A stretch of 64,000 bases of DNA, taken from positions 1-64,000 of the forward strand of contig JAISOV010000017.1 of NCBI GenBank assembly GCA_031275405.1. The letters are read 5' to 3'. Below, in pieces: positions 28,285 through 37,151 of this stretch. The position numbers and the translations under genes are program-made. The notes beneath the pieces were generated by a model. That model was not told where the DNA came from. It did no database searches and saw only the letters and a list, made by a program, of their open reading frames with translations. Source of the DNA: Clostridium sp. Lineage in GTDB: Bacteria; Bacillota; Clostridia; Lachnospirales; Lachnospiraceae. Position 1 is the stretch's first letter. The number at the start of each line of letters is the position of its first letter.

Positions 28285-29229
28285 ATGAACCAGGCATTGG
28301 CAGTGAAAGGACTTCATAAACGATACGGAAAAAAAACCGTCTTGGACGACATCTCCTTTACCTCTGAGGGGGGCATATTAGGGATCCTTGGGGAAAACGG
28401 CGCCGGGAAATCAACCCTGATCCGGATTCTGGCGGGTACGTTGGCGCAGGATCAGGGAGAGGTGTCCGTTTATGGCAGGTCGGCGGAAGACAGTTCAGCA
28501 ACGGCGGCCTCCCGCATAGGGTATCTGCCGCAGGATTTTGATTTTTTCCGGTATCAGAAACTGCATGAGGCGATGCGCTATATCGCCATGCTCAAGGGCA
28601 TGGAAAAAGACGTCAGGGAAGAGTCCGAAAAACTGTTGCGGCTGCTGCATCTGCATGAGGAAAAAGAAAAGCTGGTCGGCGAGCTGTCCGGGGGGATGAA
28701 GCAACGTTTCGGGATTGCCCAGAGCCTGCTGAACAGGCCGAAGCTGATCATTCTGGATGAGCCTACCGCAGGGCTGGATCCCGGCGAAAGGATCAACTTC
28801 CGCAATGTCGTCACTTCGCTGGACTGGGAATGCGCCGTCGTTCTCTCCACGCATATCATCGGCGACATTGAATCCCTGTGTGACAAAGTCCTGCTGCTGA
28901 AAGAAGGCAGGATGCTGTACTACGGAACGCAGGAAGCCGCGCTTGGCGCGATGCGCGGCAAGGTGCTGGTCGTCAGGCAGGGGGAGAAAGAAACGGTCAG
29001 ATGGGGGGAAAACGTCATATCGGTCCGAAAGGCGGAAAGAGCCGCCTGGGTACGTATGGTGGCGGAAGGAGCCGCAGATCTGGACATGCGGCGGGAGGAC
29101 ACCGCTTATGCAGACCCTACGCTGGAGGACTTTTATTTTTATAAAATGTACGTCCATGGAGGAAAAGACATCCATGGAGGAAAAGATTTTCAGAAAACAG
29201 GGGATGGAGTATGCGGAAAGAAATCATAA
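28285..29229 (+). CDS. ABC transporter ATP-binding protein
   Basis: The 314-residue cytoplasmic ATPase has Walker A GENGAGKST, the signature ELSGGMKQR, Walker B LIILDEPT, then STHIIGDIE with the switch His. Its first 215 residues are a CcmA/BcrA-type ATPase domain; the remaining 100 residues are an accessory domain seen in drug or peptide exporters. It starts at ATG 28285 (GGAGGGAACC upstream) rather than at the in-frame start at 28243. The tail contains a short repeat, HGGKDIHGGKDF. It overlaps the permease gene by 19 bases. Confidence 0.9.
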   Translation: MNQALAVKGLHKRYGKKTVLDDISFTSEGGILGILGENGAGKSTLIRILAGTLAQDQGEVSVYGRSAEDSSATAASRIGYLPQDFDFFRYQKLHEAMRYIAMLKGMEKDVREESEKLLRLLHLHEEKEKLVGELSGGMKQRFGIAQSLLNRPKLIILDEPTAGLDPGERINFRNVVTSLDWECAVVLSTHIIGDIESLCDKVLLLKEGRMLYYGTQEAALGAMRGKVLVVRQGEKETVRWGENVISVRKAERAAWVRMVAEGAADLDMRREDTAYADPTLEDFYFYKMYVHGGKDIHGGKDFQKTGDGVCGKKS

Positions 29230-30494
29230 GGCAGACGCTCAGGATTCACGGGCAGCAGGAGTTCAAAGGGAAAAAGCGGCTGTTTGACCTTCTGGTCTGT
29301 GCGCTGATCCTGCTTCCTTCGCTTCAGTACCGTCCGATGGCGGTTCCCATGAACCTTGTGCTGCTGATGGTCATAGCCTTTTCCAGCCATAGGTTTTATA
29401 CGTTGTTTGAAAGGAGCCGCTGCGCCTACCTGCTACAGATGAAATCCCTGCGGGAGGGAAATATCCGGCTCGTCTGCTGCGTGTGGCAGTGTCTCCCCTA
29501 TCTGCTGATCCTGGCGGCACAGCTGTTTTTCTTTTTCCCCGGCAGCAGGTACTGGATGGCGCTTGCGGCGGTGGCAGAGTTCCTGCTGGCTGTCGGCTGG
29601 GGGATCGTCTCCGTCTGTTTTGGGGAAAAAATCGGCCGGCTGCTTCCGGTTCTGTTTTTTGCCTTTTTTCTGGTGCTGACCTGGGAGCAGAATGAACAGC
29701 TGCACCTGATTTCACCGAAGGCGCTCCTGTATCATCTGGAGCGGCCAAGCGATTTTGGCCTGGCCGGGGTCTTCGGGACGGCGGCCTCACTGTTCCTGGT
29801 TCCTACCCTGCGCCGCCCGAAAAGGGCCGGGGTCTTAGCCGTTTCGGCAGCCTGTGTCCTGCTCCTGCTCGGAGGGCTGACCTACGCGGAGTACAGGAGG
29901 AACCGGGAAGTAGAAAACAGCGGCTACCGGTCTCTGGAGAACGGGCAGGGTATGCGTCTGCAATATAAGGGGATAGAGGAAGGACAGGCGGAGCGCATGT
30001 TCCTGTATGTGGGCGGAATCTTCACGGAGCTGGCCAAATGTGGACTGGAAGTGCCTGACGAGTTTATTCTGGAAAAATATGTTGGGGATTTGTTTTCCCA
30101 CCGGAAGAGCTACTGCGAATATGACGGCGTCGGTAAAAGGTTCCGGATGGTCGTGACCTCCGACGGATTGTTCCAGGAGGACGGGGAACTGCTGACGGAG
30201 TTCCTGAACAAGGGATATCGCAGCTATATGGCGTCTTTTCTCGTCAGGGACAGCAAGCTGGAGAAAAACTGGCTGTTTGCCGCATGGTATTACGCGTCTT
30301 ATCGGTTTGCGAAAACGGCGGAAGAAAGCGAACAGACACGCAGCATGAAACAGTTCGTGGAAGATTACAGGAGACTGGAAGAGGGATTAGAGCGTTCTGA
30401 CGATGCGGCGGATCAGCTGCTGCTGGAAACTATGAGGGAGGAACCGTCCGCCTTTTACGAAAGATACCAGGCATTGGTGGAAAGACAGTTTTAG
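29211..30494 (+). CDS. ABC permease-like membrane protein with a C-terminal soluble domain
   Basis: The 427-residue protein has six or seven hydrophobic helices in residues 20-235, then a soluble region of about 190 residues without known motifs (starting near EYRRNREVENSGYRSLENG). The overlap with the ATPase gene marks it as the membrane partner. The soluble part, rich in Tyr and charged residues, resembles the extracytoplasmic domain of M1-peptidase-like permease fusions, but it lacks HExxH, so no catalytic role is claimed. Confidence 0.6.
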   Translation: MRKEIIRQTLRIHGQQEFKGKKRLFDLLVCALILLPSLQYRPMAVPMNLVLLMVIAFSSHRFYTLFERSRCAYLLQMKSLREGNIRLVCCVWQCLPYLLILAAQLFFFFPGSRYWMALAAVAEFLLAVGWGIVSVCFGEKIGRLLPVLFFAFFLVLTWEQNEQLHLISPKALLYHLERPSDFGLAGVFGTAASLFLVPTLRRPKRAGVLAVSAACVLLLLGGLTYAEYRRNREVENSGYRSLENGQGMRLQYKGIEEGQAERMFLYVGGIFTELAKCGLEVPDEFILEKYVGDLFSHRKSYCEYDGVGKRFRMVVTSDGLFQEDGELLTEFLNKGYRSYMASFLVRDSKLEKNWLFAAWYYASYRFAKTAEESEQTRSMKQFVEDYRRLEEGLERSDDAADQLLLETMREEPSAFYERYQALVERQF

Positions 30495-30554
30495 GGTAGT
30501 AAATTTCTCAACCGAGAAATTTCTATGAAAAAATCAAGAAAGGAGGAGAAAAGG

Positions 30555-30698
30555 ATGCTGGAACAGGTAAATGGCGATGGAATGGTAAATTCTCAGATCT
30601 GTATCTTATGCGATTGGCCGGCAGATGTATGTACGACCTGTGACGCTACTGACAATGGCGGGCGTGACTGCAATTACTGTGATCACGGAAAAGACTAG
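30555..30698 (+). CDS. 47-residue peptide with three CxxC pairs, putative RiPP precursor
   Basis: ATG 30555 follows the very strong AGGAGGAGAAAAGG and reads MLEQVNGDGMVNSQ, then CILC, CTTC and CNYC motifs (Cys16/19, 26/29, 39/42), ending DHGKD. A short acidic Asn-rich leader and a Cys-rich second half look like a ribosomally made, modified peptide or a small metal-binding peptide. It lies between an ABC transporter pair and another membrane gene. A 13-bp hairpin directly follows and would favour high expression of the peptide. It has no hydrophobic signal sequence. The radical SAM enzyme in the next unit could be its modifier, but that is inference. Confidence 0.7.
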   Translation: MLEQVNGDGMVNSQICILCDWPADVCTTCDATDNGGRDCNYCDHGKD

Positions 30699-30722
30699 CA
30701 CAGACAGTTCCGGGCAATGAAA

Positions 30723-30756
30723 TCATACCGCCTATCGCACGAAATAGGCGGTATGA
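30723..30756 (+). other. Strong hairpin directly after the CxxC peptide gene
   Basis: TCATACCGCCTAT (30723-30735) pairs perfectly with ATAGGCGGTATGA (30744-30756). There is no T-run. It would stabilise the upstream mRNA or partly stop transcription. It also argues against a start codon at 30717 for the next gene. Confidence 0.7.
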
Positions 30757-30857
30757 TGACTGTAAGGGCAGTCAGCAGCTTTGGAGGAACAAGGTCTGCT
30801 GCGGAACATAAAACAGGGCTTCTCTCAAAAGCTCTGGAGAAAGGATGGGAGATCCGT

Positions 30858-31547
30858 ATGCTTCGATTGGTTCCGGCGGCGTTTCGGATGATCTTGAGAA
30901 ATAAATGGCATATGCTTTTGCTGGTCTCGGTCTATGGCTTGGGGTATTTCATCCCATATGGGATATACTGGTTTTCAACGGACAACAACCTGACCAGCAT
31001 CACCGTAAAGGAAGAGTTATACGTCTTTACGCTTCTTCCGGCAAGCGTTTTCAGTATCCTGAACGATGCCTATCTGAAATATGACCGGCAGCTCTTCCGC
31101 ACCTTTTTCCGGAAAGGACGGCTGCCCGTCTATTCCTTTTACATAGCCTTTCTGGCGGTGCATTCTTGGGCCTATCTGCTGGGGAATACCTTAGTGACGT
31201 TTCTGTCTTTCCTGTTTACCGGGTACCGGAACCGGAAATTCACGCTGACACATGACGCCGTCATGCTGCTCCAGCTGATGGCCGGGATCTTTCTGATCTT
31301 CGCGCTGCTGTTTTTGTTTCGCCGGGCTTATTTCGCCTATCTTGCCTATGGCGCCATCCTGATTTTTTCCGTTCTGATGGGCAGGAATATCTTCACGATT
31401 TTTCCGGTCAACGCCTATGCCATGCACACCCTGGGATATTATGAAAGCCTGTCATGGGAGCTGTGGGCGGGGCGCGTCGGACAGCTTGTCCTTGCGTGGG
31501 CGGCGTTTTGCGCGTCCTGGCGGAGATACCTGAAACATTCCGGCTAA
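30858..31547 (+). CDS. Six-helix membrane protein of the peptide/ABC operon
   Basis: From ATG 30858 (GGATGGGAGATCC upstream) the protein has 229 residues and about six hydrophobic helices, including WHMLLLVSVYGLGYFIPYG and LLQLMAGIFLIFALLFLF. It resembles the second permease or an accessory membrane protein of a BcrB-type transporter. The in-frame ATG at 30717 is rejected because it lies in the hairpin. I do not recognise a named family. It probably works with the ATPase and permease upstream in export of, or immunity to, the peptide. Confidence 0.65.
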   Translation: MLRLVPAAFRMILRNKWHMLLLVSVYGLGYFIPYGIYWFSTDNNLTSITVKEELYVFTLLPASVFSILNDAYLKYDRQLFRTFFRKGRLPVYSFYIAFLAVHSWAYLLGNTLVTFLSFLFTGYRNRKFTLTHDAVMLLQLMAGIFLIFALLFLFRRAYFAYLAYGAILIFSVLMGRNIFTIFPVNAYAMHTLGYYESLSWELWAGRVGQLVLAWAAFCASWRRYLKHSG

Positions 31548-31902
31548 AAACGGCTGCGGTGGGTCTGCGGCGGCAAAGCAGCCTGCGGTAAAAGAGGTTT
31601 CGCTTTTTCCGGAACTTTGTCGGATACAGTTCCGTGTTTGCCTTGCCTTCCCGAAAAGACAACTCTGCTCTATGCTTTCAAAAACTTCCCAATAGATTTC
31701 CAAAAACGCCCTGCTCATTGACAATAAAATGATCAGACGGTAAAATTTATCACAAAGCTCCAGAGTCGCAAGACCAGCATGGCATTACTAAATTTGCGGA
31801 GAATATTCTTAACGGCAGGTATTTGGGGAACCTCGTTATTGAGAATATAGATGAATGATACTTTTAGACGAATGATAGTTTCAGAAAGAAGGTGAAAAAG
31901 CA
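31548..31902. other. Intergenic region with promoter C and a long leader
   Basis: A GC-rich dyad (GGCTGC / GCAGCC, about 31550-31583) follows the previous gene, then promoter C. Near 31850 the leader holds the direct repeat GAATGATA(C/G)TTT. No other gene is visible. Confidence 0.5.
31718..31746 (+). promoter_or_regulatory. Promoter C (radical SAM peptide cluster)
   Basis: TTGACA (31718-31723), 17-base spacer ATAAAATGATCAGACGG, TAAAAT (31741-31746). The spacer matches promoter A at 14 of 17 positions, and the surrounding sequence matches promoter B. Confidence 0.7.
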
Positions 31903-32019
31903 ATGGAAGAGAACAGGAACAATGAAGAATTAACGGTAGTCTCTTTTGATGACCTGGAAACTGTTGAAGAAATCGTGACGGGAGCGGCATCAGGCGTAGC
32001 GGTTTGCTGTATCGGCTGA
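31903..32019 (+). CDS. 38-residue precursor peptide of the radical SAM cluster
   Basis: ATG 31903 behind AGAAGGTG encodes MEENRNNEELTVVSFDDLE, then TVEEIVTGAASGVAVCCIG and stop. The acidic, helix-prone first 27 residues look like a RiPP leader. GAASG resembles a cleavage region, and the Cys-Cys near the C-terminus is a likely modification target. It lies 130 bases before a radical SAM/SPASM gene, with a hairpin between, which is the standard layout for such peptides. The product would be very short (about 8-11 residues). No known precursor family is recognised. Confidence 0.75.
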   Translation: MEENRNNEELTVVSFDDLETVEEIVTGAASGVAVCCIG

Positions 32020-32096
32020 CACATATCAGGGAAAAGTTTTGGGTACAGCTCCGGCCGGTCTTTCAAAGCGGTACGGAATCTTACAGATGAAAGAAC

Positions 32097-32128
32097 ATCA
32101 GGCGGCAACCCCCAATTTGTTGCCTGAT
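32097..32128 (+). other. Hairpin between the precursor and the radical SAM gene
   Basis: ATCAGGC(GGC)AAC (32097-32109) pairs with GTTGCCTGAT (32119-32128), with a 3-base bulge, followed by ATTCTTA. It is probably an attenuator that keeps the enzyme less expressed than the precursor. Confidence 0.55.
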
Positions 32129-32150
32129 ATTCTTACAGGGGGGCAGAGCA

Positions 32151-33521
32151 TTGAATCGTTTGAAAATAGATAATAATTATTTTTTTGAAACCGGCGATCA
32201 TCAATATACGGTCTTTCATAATGGGAGCCTTAAAATCTTCAAATACAAGGGCAAGCCTGAAAATTTCCCTTATAAAAATGACCGTGATGATACCAATACT
32301 GTTTCTGGTATTTCTAGGACAGGAGAATGGCTGAAAGATGTTCTCCTGTCGGTCACTGTCTGTGTAAGTGAGGACTGTAACTTGGCTTGCAAATATTGTT
32401 ATGCGGATGGAGGAAGCTATCATAGAGCCGGAAAAACAGTGATGTCCTTCCAGGATCTGAAATATATGTTTGAAGGGCTATTAATCATTTATCCTAAAGG
32501 AATTGTGAATTACACGTTTTTTGGTGGAGAGCCGATGCTGGGTTTCCGGCAGATAGAAAGCTTTGTGCAATATGTCACGGAAGAAGCCCGAAAAAGAAAT
32601 CTGATAGCACCGCATTTTGCGATTGTGACAAATGGCACATTGATCACGGAACGGGCTTGGAGGATGTTCCATGATTATCAGTTTTCGGTTACGGTAAGTC
32701 TGGATGGGCCAAAATCCATTAATGATCAGATGCGCGTTTATCCTGTCGGTCAAAAGAGCGTGTACGATACGGTCAAAGGCAACATCACGCGTTTTGGGAA
32801 ACGGAGCTTTCTTTTGGTCGCCGAGGCAACATTAAGTGATGCCTATTTTAGAAACTACAGCTCCGGTTCCGCAAAAGAATATTTAGATTCTTTTTATAGC
32901 CTGGGATTTGACACGGTTTTTCCTTTTGTGGCGGAAATGAAAGACATAGCTTGCAATGACAAAGATTTTGTACATGGTCTGACTTGTTTTTATTACGATT
33001 TGGCAGATTATTATATGGATTTGCTTTTGGATCCGGAATTATTTGAGGGAACACCCTCCAACATCTTGGGAATCGTCATTGACTTGCTTCGGAAAAAAAG
33101 CAAAAAAAGCTGCAGTGCGGGAAAAGGCAGCCTGTTTTATACTTGTTCGGGAGATCTGTATCCTTGTCAGATGTATTATGGGAATGACGCAGAGAAAATC
33201 GGAACAATCAGGAATGTAAAGGAACTGAAAGTTTCGATGGACGGCAGGACGCAGGTTACAAAAGACAATATCCCTGAATGTAAGGACTGTTTTGCTTACC
33301 GGTTCTGTAATATGTGGTGTCCGGGCGGCTCTTATCTTTTTGCGGGGGCGGAAAACCGGATTGATCCGGTTCGCTGTGTGGTTCAAAAAGCTATCGGAGA
33401 AAGAATTATTTGCCGCTTGGCTGATATTTATGAAAGCGATCAGAAACAGAACTTCATCAATCATATTATCAGCCTATCTTCTCGGTATTCCTTTTCGAAA
33501 TTTATAGGAAAGGTAACATAG
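32151..33521 (+). CDS. Radical SAM/SPASM peptide maturase
   Basis: The 456-residue enzyme has the iron-sulfur motif CNLACKYC (Cys76, 80, 83), then GGEPML and VSLDGPK typical of AdoMet-binding radical SAM barrels. A C-terminal SPASM region has CSAGKGSLFYTC, LYPCQMYYG, CKDCFAYRFCNMWCPGG and a further Cys, enough ligands for two auxiliary clusters. SPASM enzymes beside short precursors make thioether, C-C or epimerised residues. The precursor's C-terminal Cys pair suggests thioether formation. The first 65 residues may contain peptide-binding strands. The start is TTG 32151 behind GGGGGGC. The gene is AT-rich compared with the flanks. Confidence 0.9.
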   Translation: MNRLKIDNNYFFETGDHQYTVFHNGSLKIFKYKGKPENFPYKNDRDDTNTVSGISRTGEWLKDVLLSVTVCVSEDCNLACKYCYADGGSYHRAGKTVMSFQDLKYMFEGLLIIYPKGIVNYTFFGGEPMLGFRQIESFVQYVTEEARKRNLIAPHFAIVTNGTLITERAWRMFHDYQFSVTVSLDGPKSINDQMRVYPVGQKSVYDTVKGNITRFGKRSFLLVAEATLSDAYFRNYSSGSAKEYLDSFYSLGFDTVFPFVAEMKDIACNDKDFVHGLTCFYYDLADYYMDLLLDPELFEGTPSNILGIVIDLLRKKSKKSCSAGKGSLFYTCSGDLYPCQMYYGNDAEKIGTIRNVKELKVSMDGRTQVTKDNIPECKDCFAYRFCNMWCPGGSYLFAGAENRIDPVRCVVQKAIGERIICRLADIYESDQKQNFINHIISLSSRYSFSKFIGKVT

Positions 33522-33525
33522 TGAT

Positions 33526-36500
33526 ATGAAAGATAAATATGAACTGATTTCTGATGTGAGTTTTATCCAGCAGGAAGATCTATTTCAAAACAGTTATTAT
33601 CTGTTGGGAAGCGAGTCCTTAAACTCTTATATAAAGATGAAATACCATACTTACGAGTATGCAAAAGCACTGATTGAACTATTAAGACAAAATAAGGATC
33701 AGAAAGAAATACATGAGGCAATCAGTCAGCTATACCCGGATAAAGCTGTTGATATGAATTCTTTTTTTGAAAAACTGAAACAAGCGGGGCTGATCAAAGG
33801 GTTTGATAAAATGTTGGACGATGAAATGGGAACATTGGGCATATCTGTTTTTGAAAGGAAATTCGATGCCGATGTGAAATTCCCAAGCCGGTTTATCCGT
33901 TATTTATATAGTTTTTTTGCCAAAGCTTATATCTGGCTACCGGTGCTGGCGGTCATGGTTCTGCTGACTGTGGTAGTCTTAAAAGACGGTAAAAATTTTC
34001 AACGTAACGAGACAGTCGGAAATTTTATGATGGATACTGTGGTAACTTTGCTGCTGACTGGATTCTGTTTCTTATTCCACGAATTTGGCCATGCGGTTGC
34101 AGCAATCAACCATAAAGTAAAAATCAAGACTTTTTCTTTTGGTTTGTATTTGGGAATCATTCCGACTTTTTATTTTTCTTATTACAATCTTAAAATAGCT
34201 CCGTCAAAAACGAAGCTGAAGATTGTCATAGCCGGAGTTTACGTGAACTTGATTTTATCTGGGTTAAGCTATGTTTTATCCGCTGTTCCTTGGAACAGTG
34301 CCGTTATATCACAGGTGCTATATACTTTTGCTGTCCTAAATTTTGTCATGCTCATCGGAAACCTGTTTCCGACGAGGTTATCTGACGGATATTATATTAC
34401 GTCGCTGCTGTTTAATAAGTTTGATATTCGGATTTCGTTTTGGCAGAATATATTCTATTTTCAAAGGGAAAAATCGAAACTGCGGTTTTCTTTGCTTTTG
34501 TACTCTTGCGTGATCATTGGCGCAATCGTACACACCGTAGTTTTTATCATATCCAAAGCTGTTTCTTACATTCATGGAGGCAGCGGCCTCTATGGTTATA
34601 GCTTACTAGCGGCAGTCACGTTGATGCTGACCGGAACTGTTCTGAACGTGTTTATAAAGTTAAAAGGAGTGAAATCTATGCTGTGGAATATCATCAGACA
34701 AAGGATGAAGATCAGGAATCATCGGAAAAACAATTTCGCGGTAACGCTCGTCATTACTATGCTGATACTGATCGTTACGGCTGGAATATCCGTCTATCAG
34801 AACGCAAAAACACATGCGCTGGACAGTTACTGGGATAAAGCGGGTTCGGCTGATGTGATTGCGGTGTTTTCAGGCGACTCTGTTGAAAAGGCGGACTCGC
34901 TTCTCTCCGGCAGCCGGGAAATTACATATGCCTATGGTGAAAATGCCGAAAAAAGTGTTCGGAAAGAAAATACGGCCGTGACGGCAATTGTGGCATACGC
35001 CAATCTATCAGACGTGAATCGCCAGTTTCACCTGAATCTGGAGGTCGATCCCACAGAAGTCCAACTGCTGCTGAACTCAGAGCTTATGGGCAAGCTTTCG
35101 TGCGAGATAGGTGATGAAGTGGTCGTAGAGGGCAGATCCTATACAGTGGGCGCCGTCTCAAATAAGATTAATTTTCTGGCGGCGCGGCAGCCGATTGCCG
35201 TCATTCATATGGAAGAGCCTATCCGCAATGCCCATGACGGGTTCGTAATTGCTTTTGCGGACTATGGGCATGACCAGGAAGAAGTCACAAAGGCGGCGGA
35301 CGCGCTCAGTGACGACGGAGTCAGTTTTATGAATCAATTGGAAGGCAGCCAGAGCATTGAAAAGGAGTTTGCGAATCTTCAAAGTATTTTATCCATTTTG
35401 TCGGTTTCCGTAATGGTGATCTGCCTTCTGTTAATCTATACTTCCTTTTCGCTGAATCTGAAAAACAACCTTTCTTATTGGTCTATTCTGAGAACGATGG
35501 GGCTGACAAACAGACGGATGTTAAGAATCCTGCTGGCTGAGAATATGATATTCTCTTTCTTGGGCAGCCTGTTGGGCTATGGCCTTGGCATACTTGCCGC
35601 ATATGCCGTCTGCCTGCTGACGGATACAAATTTCACTTCGGTGTTCCTGAGTTTCAGGAACAGTACCGCTGTTGTTTTCTTAGGCTGCATGACATCGCTT
35701 GTGCCAACCTTTGCGGTCCTGAGCGGACATCTGCATTCCGCTCCATTGGATATGGGGAAGATCAGGAAGAGAAGCCGCATCCATAATAGAGCGGTGTCCA
35801 CCCTATCTTTTGTGGTCGGCATACTGCTGATACTGGGTACGGTCGCCATAAACCCAGCAGGCCGTGCAGGCGGTTCTTATTATGCCGCAAAAATGATCAT
35901 GGGCATCCTGGCCATTCTGCTCGTCTCGGCTTCGGCCATGAAAAAAATGGTGGATCTATCAGGAAAGGCTCGTATCAAAATAGTAAAGCTGTCCTCTTAT
36001 TTGAGCAGAATCCATGCAAGCCATGTAACCGGGATCTCCATATCCTTGGTGATGTGCCTGGTTATGCTGGGAACGTTATTGGATTTTTCCTACTCCTTCA
36101 AAATGTGGGCAAGGGAACTGGCGGATGGCCAGTTAGCTTTTGACGTCCGCGCAACGGCGTCCAACAATCATCTAGGAACGGAACAGATCAGCTCTTTCCT
36201 GTCGGACAGCGGCATAACGCCTGTCGGGGAATACTATCTTGATATCGGGAAAATTGCCGGCAGGTCAAGTTACCTGATAGCGGAACCCCAGGTATCCGAG
36301 GGCGCGTTGCAGAAAATATACAGAAATGAGATCCTGTTTCATACCCTGAAAGAAAACGAAGCTGCTGTCACAAGCCGACTGCTAAAAGACTTGAACCTTA
36401 GGATAGGTGATACTGTAGAAATTTCCTTGAACGGGGTGGAAAAGACGGTAAAAATTGTATCTTCTTTTGAAACGCAGGATTATTCCTCTTATCTGGCTGC

Positions 36501-37071
36501 TGTCTCGGCGGACTTATTTGAACACAGTGATTATAAGAATTACTGTGTCAACGCAAAGACGGAGTCTTCCCTATCTATAAGCGACCTGCGCAAGAACTAT
36601 GATCCTAATTTCATAACATTTTCTTCCCGTGATGAACTGGCCGCGCAATGGGAAAACGCGGCTGTATCAGGCGTAGATATTATTTTTTCTATCGCGGTGC
36701 TGATTGTGATTTCGCTGCTGCTCATGCTCCGGAATTCGATCAAAAATTCCATCCTGGATCGCAGAAAAGATTTTTCCATACTGCGGACGATGGGAGCAAG
36801 CAAAAAAGAAGTATTGCTGCTGCTGTTTACGGAATTATCTCTGTTCCAAGTTCCGACAGTTGTTTTGTCGATCGCGTTCAGTCCGTTGATTGCGTATTAT
36901 TTTGTGCAACTCAACGCATATCAGGTCGGATATCAGGTCGATTACCGGTTCGACCTATGGAGCCACGTTGTGATATGGGCTGTCCTGGCTGTGATCATTC
37001 CCGCCATTCCTATCAGAATGTTCTTACAGGCCAGGGAGGAGTCCCCTATAGATAGTATCAAGAGCTTATGA
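33526..37071 (+). CDS. Fusion of RRE-like domain, M50 metalloprotease and FtsX/MacB-type ABC permease
   Basis: The 1181-residue chain combines activities that are usually separate. Residues 1-100 resemble a PqqD-like peptide-recognition domain (EYAKALIELLRQNKDQKEIH...LYPDKAVDM). Residues about 125-390 form a multi-spanning M50 site-2-type protease with HEFGH at 185-189 and the third-ligand region FPTRLSDGYY (Asp287). Residues about 400-1181 form a complete FtsX-type permease: helix at 405, extracytoplasmic domain, three helices after SILRTMGLTNRRM (about 651), a second soluble domain, and a last set after SILRTMGASKKEV (about 1081). The chain could bind the leader, cut it in the membrane and export the core. 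The gene starts 5 bases after the maturase and stands next to its ATPase. Confidence 0.85.
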   Translation: MKDKYELISDVSFIQQEDLFQNSYYLLGSESLNSYIKMKYHTYEYAKALIELLRQNKDQKEIHEAISQLYPDKAVDMNSFFEKLKQAGLIKGFDKMLDDEMGTLGISVFERKFDADVKFPSRFIRYLYSFFAKAYIWLPVLAVMVLLTVVVLKDGKNFQRNETVGNFMMDTVVTLLLTGFCFLFHEFGHAVAAINHKVKIKTFSFGLYLGIIPTFYFSYYNLKIAPSKTKLKIVIAGVYVNLILSGLSYVLSAVPWNSAVISQVLYTFAVLNFVMLIGNLFPTRLSDGYYITSLLFNKFDIRISFWQNIFYFQREKSKLRFSLLLYSCVIIGAIVHTVVFIISKAVSYIHGGSGLYGYSLLAAVTLMLTGTVLNVFIKLKGVKSMLWNIIRQRMKIRNHRKNNFAVTLVITMLILIVTAGISVYQNAKTHALDSYWDKAGSADVIAVFSGDSVEKADSLLSGSREITYAYGENAEKSVRKENTAVTAIVAYANLSDVNRQFHLNLEVDPTEVQLLLNSELMGKLSCEIGDEVVVEGRSYTVGAVSNKINFLAARQPIAVIHMEEPIRNAHDGFVIAFADYGHDQEEVTKAADALSDDGVSFMNQLEGSQSIEKEFANLQSILSILSVSVMVICLLLIYTSFSLNLKNNLSYWSILRTMGLTNRRMLRILLAENMIFSFLGSLLGYGLGILAAYAVCLLTDTNFTSVFLSFRNSTAVVFLGCMTSLVPTFAVLSGHLHSAPLDMGKIRKRSRIHNRAVSTLSFVVGILLILGTVAINPAGRAGGSYYAAKMIMGILAILLVSASAMKKMVDLSGKARIKIVKLSSYLSRIHASHVTGISISLVMCLVMLGTLLDFSYSFKMWARELADGQLAFDVRATASNNHLGTEQISSFLSDSGITPVGEYYLDIGKIAGRSSYLIAEPQVSEGALQKIYRNEILFHTLKENEAAVTSRLLKDLNLRIGDTVEISLNGVEKTVKIVSSFETQDYSSYLAAVSADLFEHSDYKNYCVNAKTESSLSISDLRKNYDPNFITFSSRDELAAQWENAAVSGVDIIFSIAVLIVISLLLMLRNSIKNSILDRRKDFSILRTMGASKKEVLLLLFTELSLFQVPTVVLSIAFSPLIAYYFVQLNAYQVGYQVDYRFDLWSHVVIWAVLAVIIPAIPIRMFLQAREESPIDSIKSL

Positions 37072-37107
37072 TTCAAAAGGGAAGCAGGCTGAAAGAAGCT
37101 TTCAGCC

Positions 37108-37148
37108 TCCCTGATTTGTATGCCCGACAAGGCGGGCAGATGGGAGCA
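37108..37148 (+). promoter_or_regulatory. 41-nt hairpin leader, copy 3 (covers the RBS of the ABC ATPase gene)
   Basis: Same length and pairing pattern as the copies at 12584 and 12660: TCCCTGAT, GTAT, GCCCGACAAGGCGGGC, AGAT, GGGAGCA. The GGGAG is the ribosome site of the gene at 37152. A preceding hairpin GGCTGAAAG / CTTTCAGCC (37087-37107) matches the layout of copy 2. Confidence 0.6.
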
Positions 37149-37151
37149 AAA

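Noticed and set aside
30717-30857. Longer start for the six-helix membrane protein
   Set aside because: This stretch folds into a 13-bp hairpin, has no ribosome site and would add a hydrophilic tail before the first helix.
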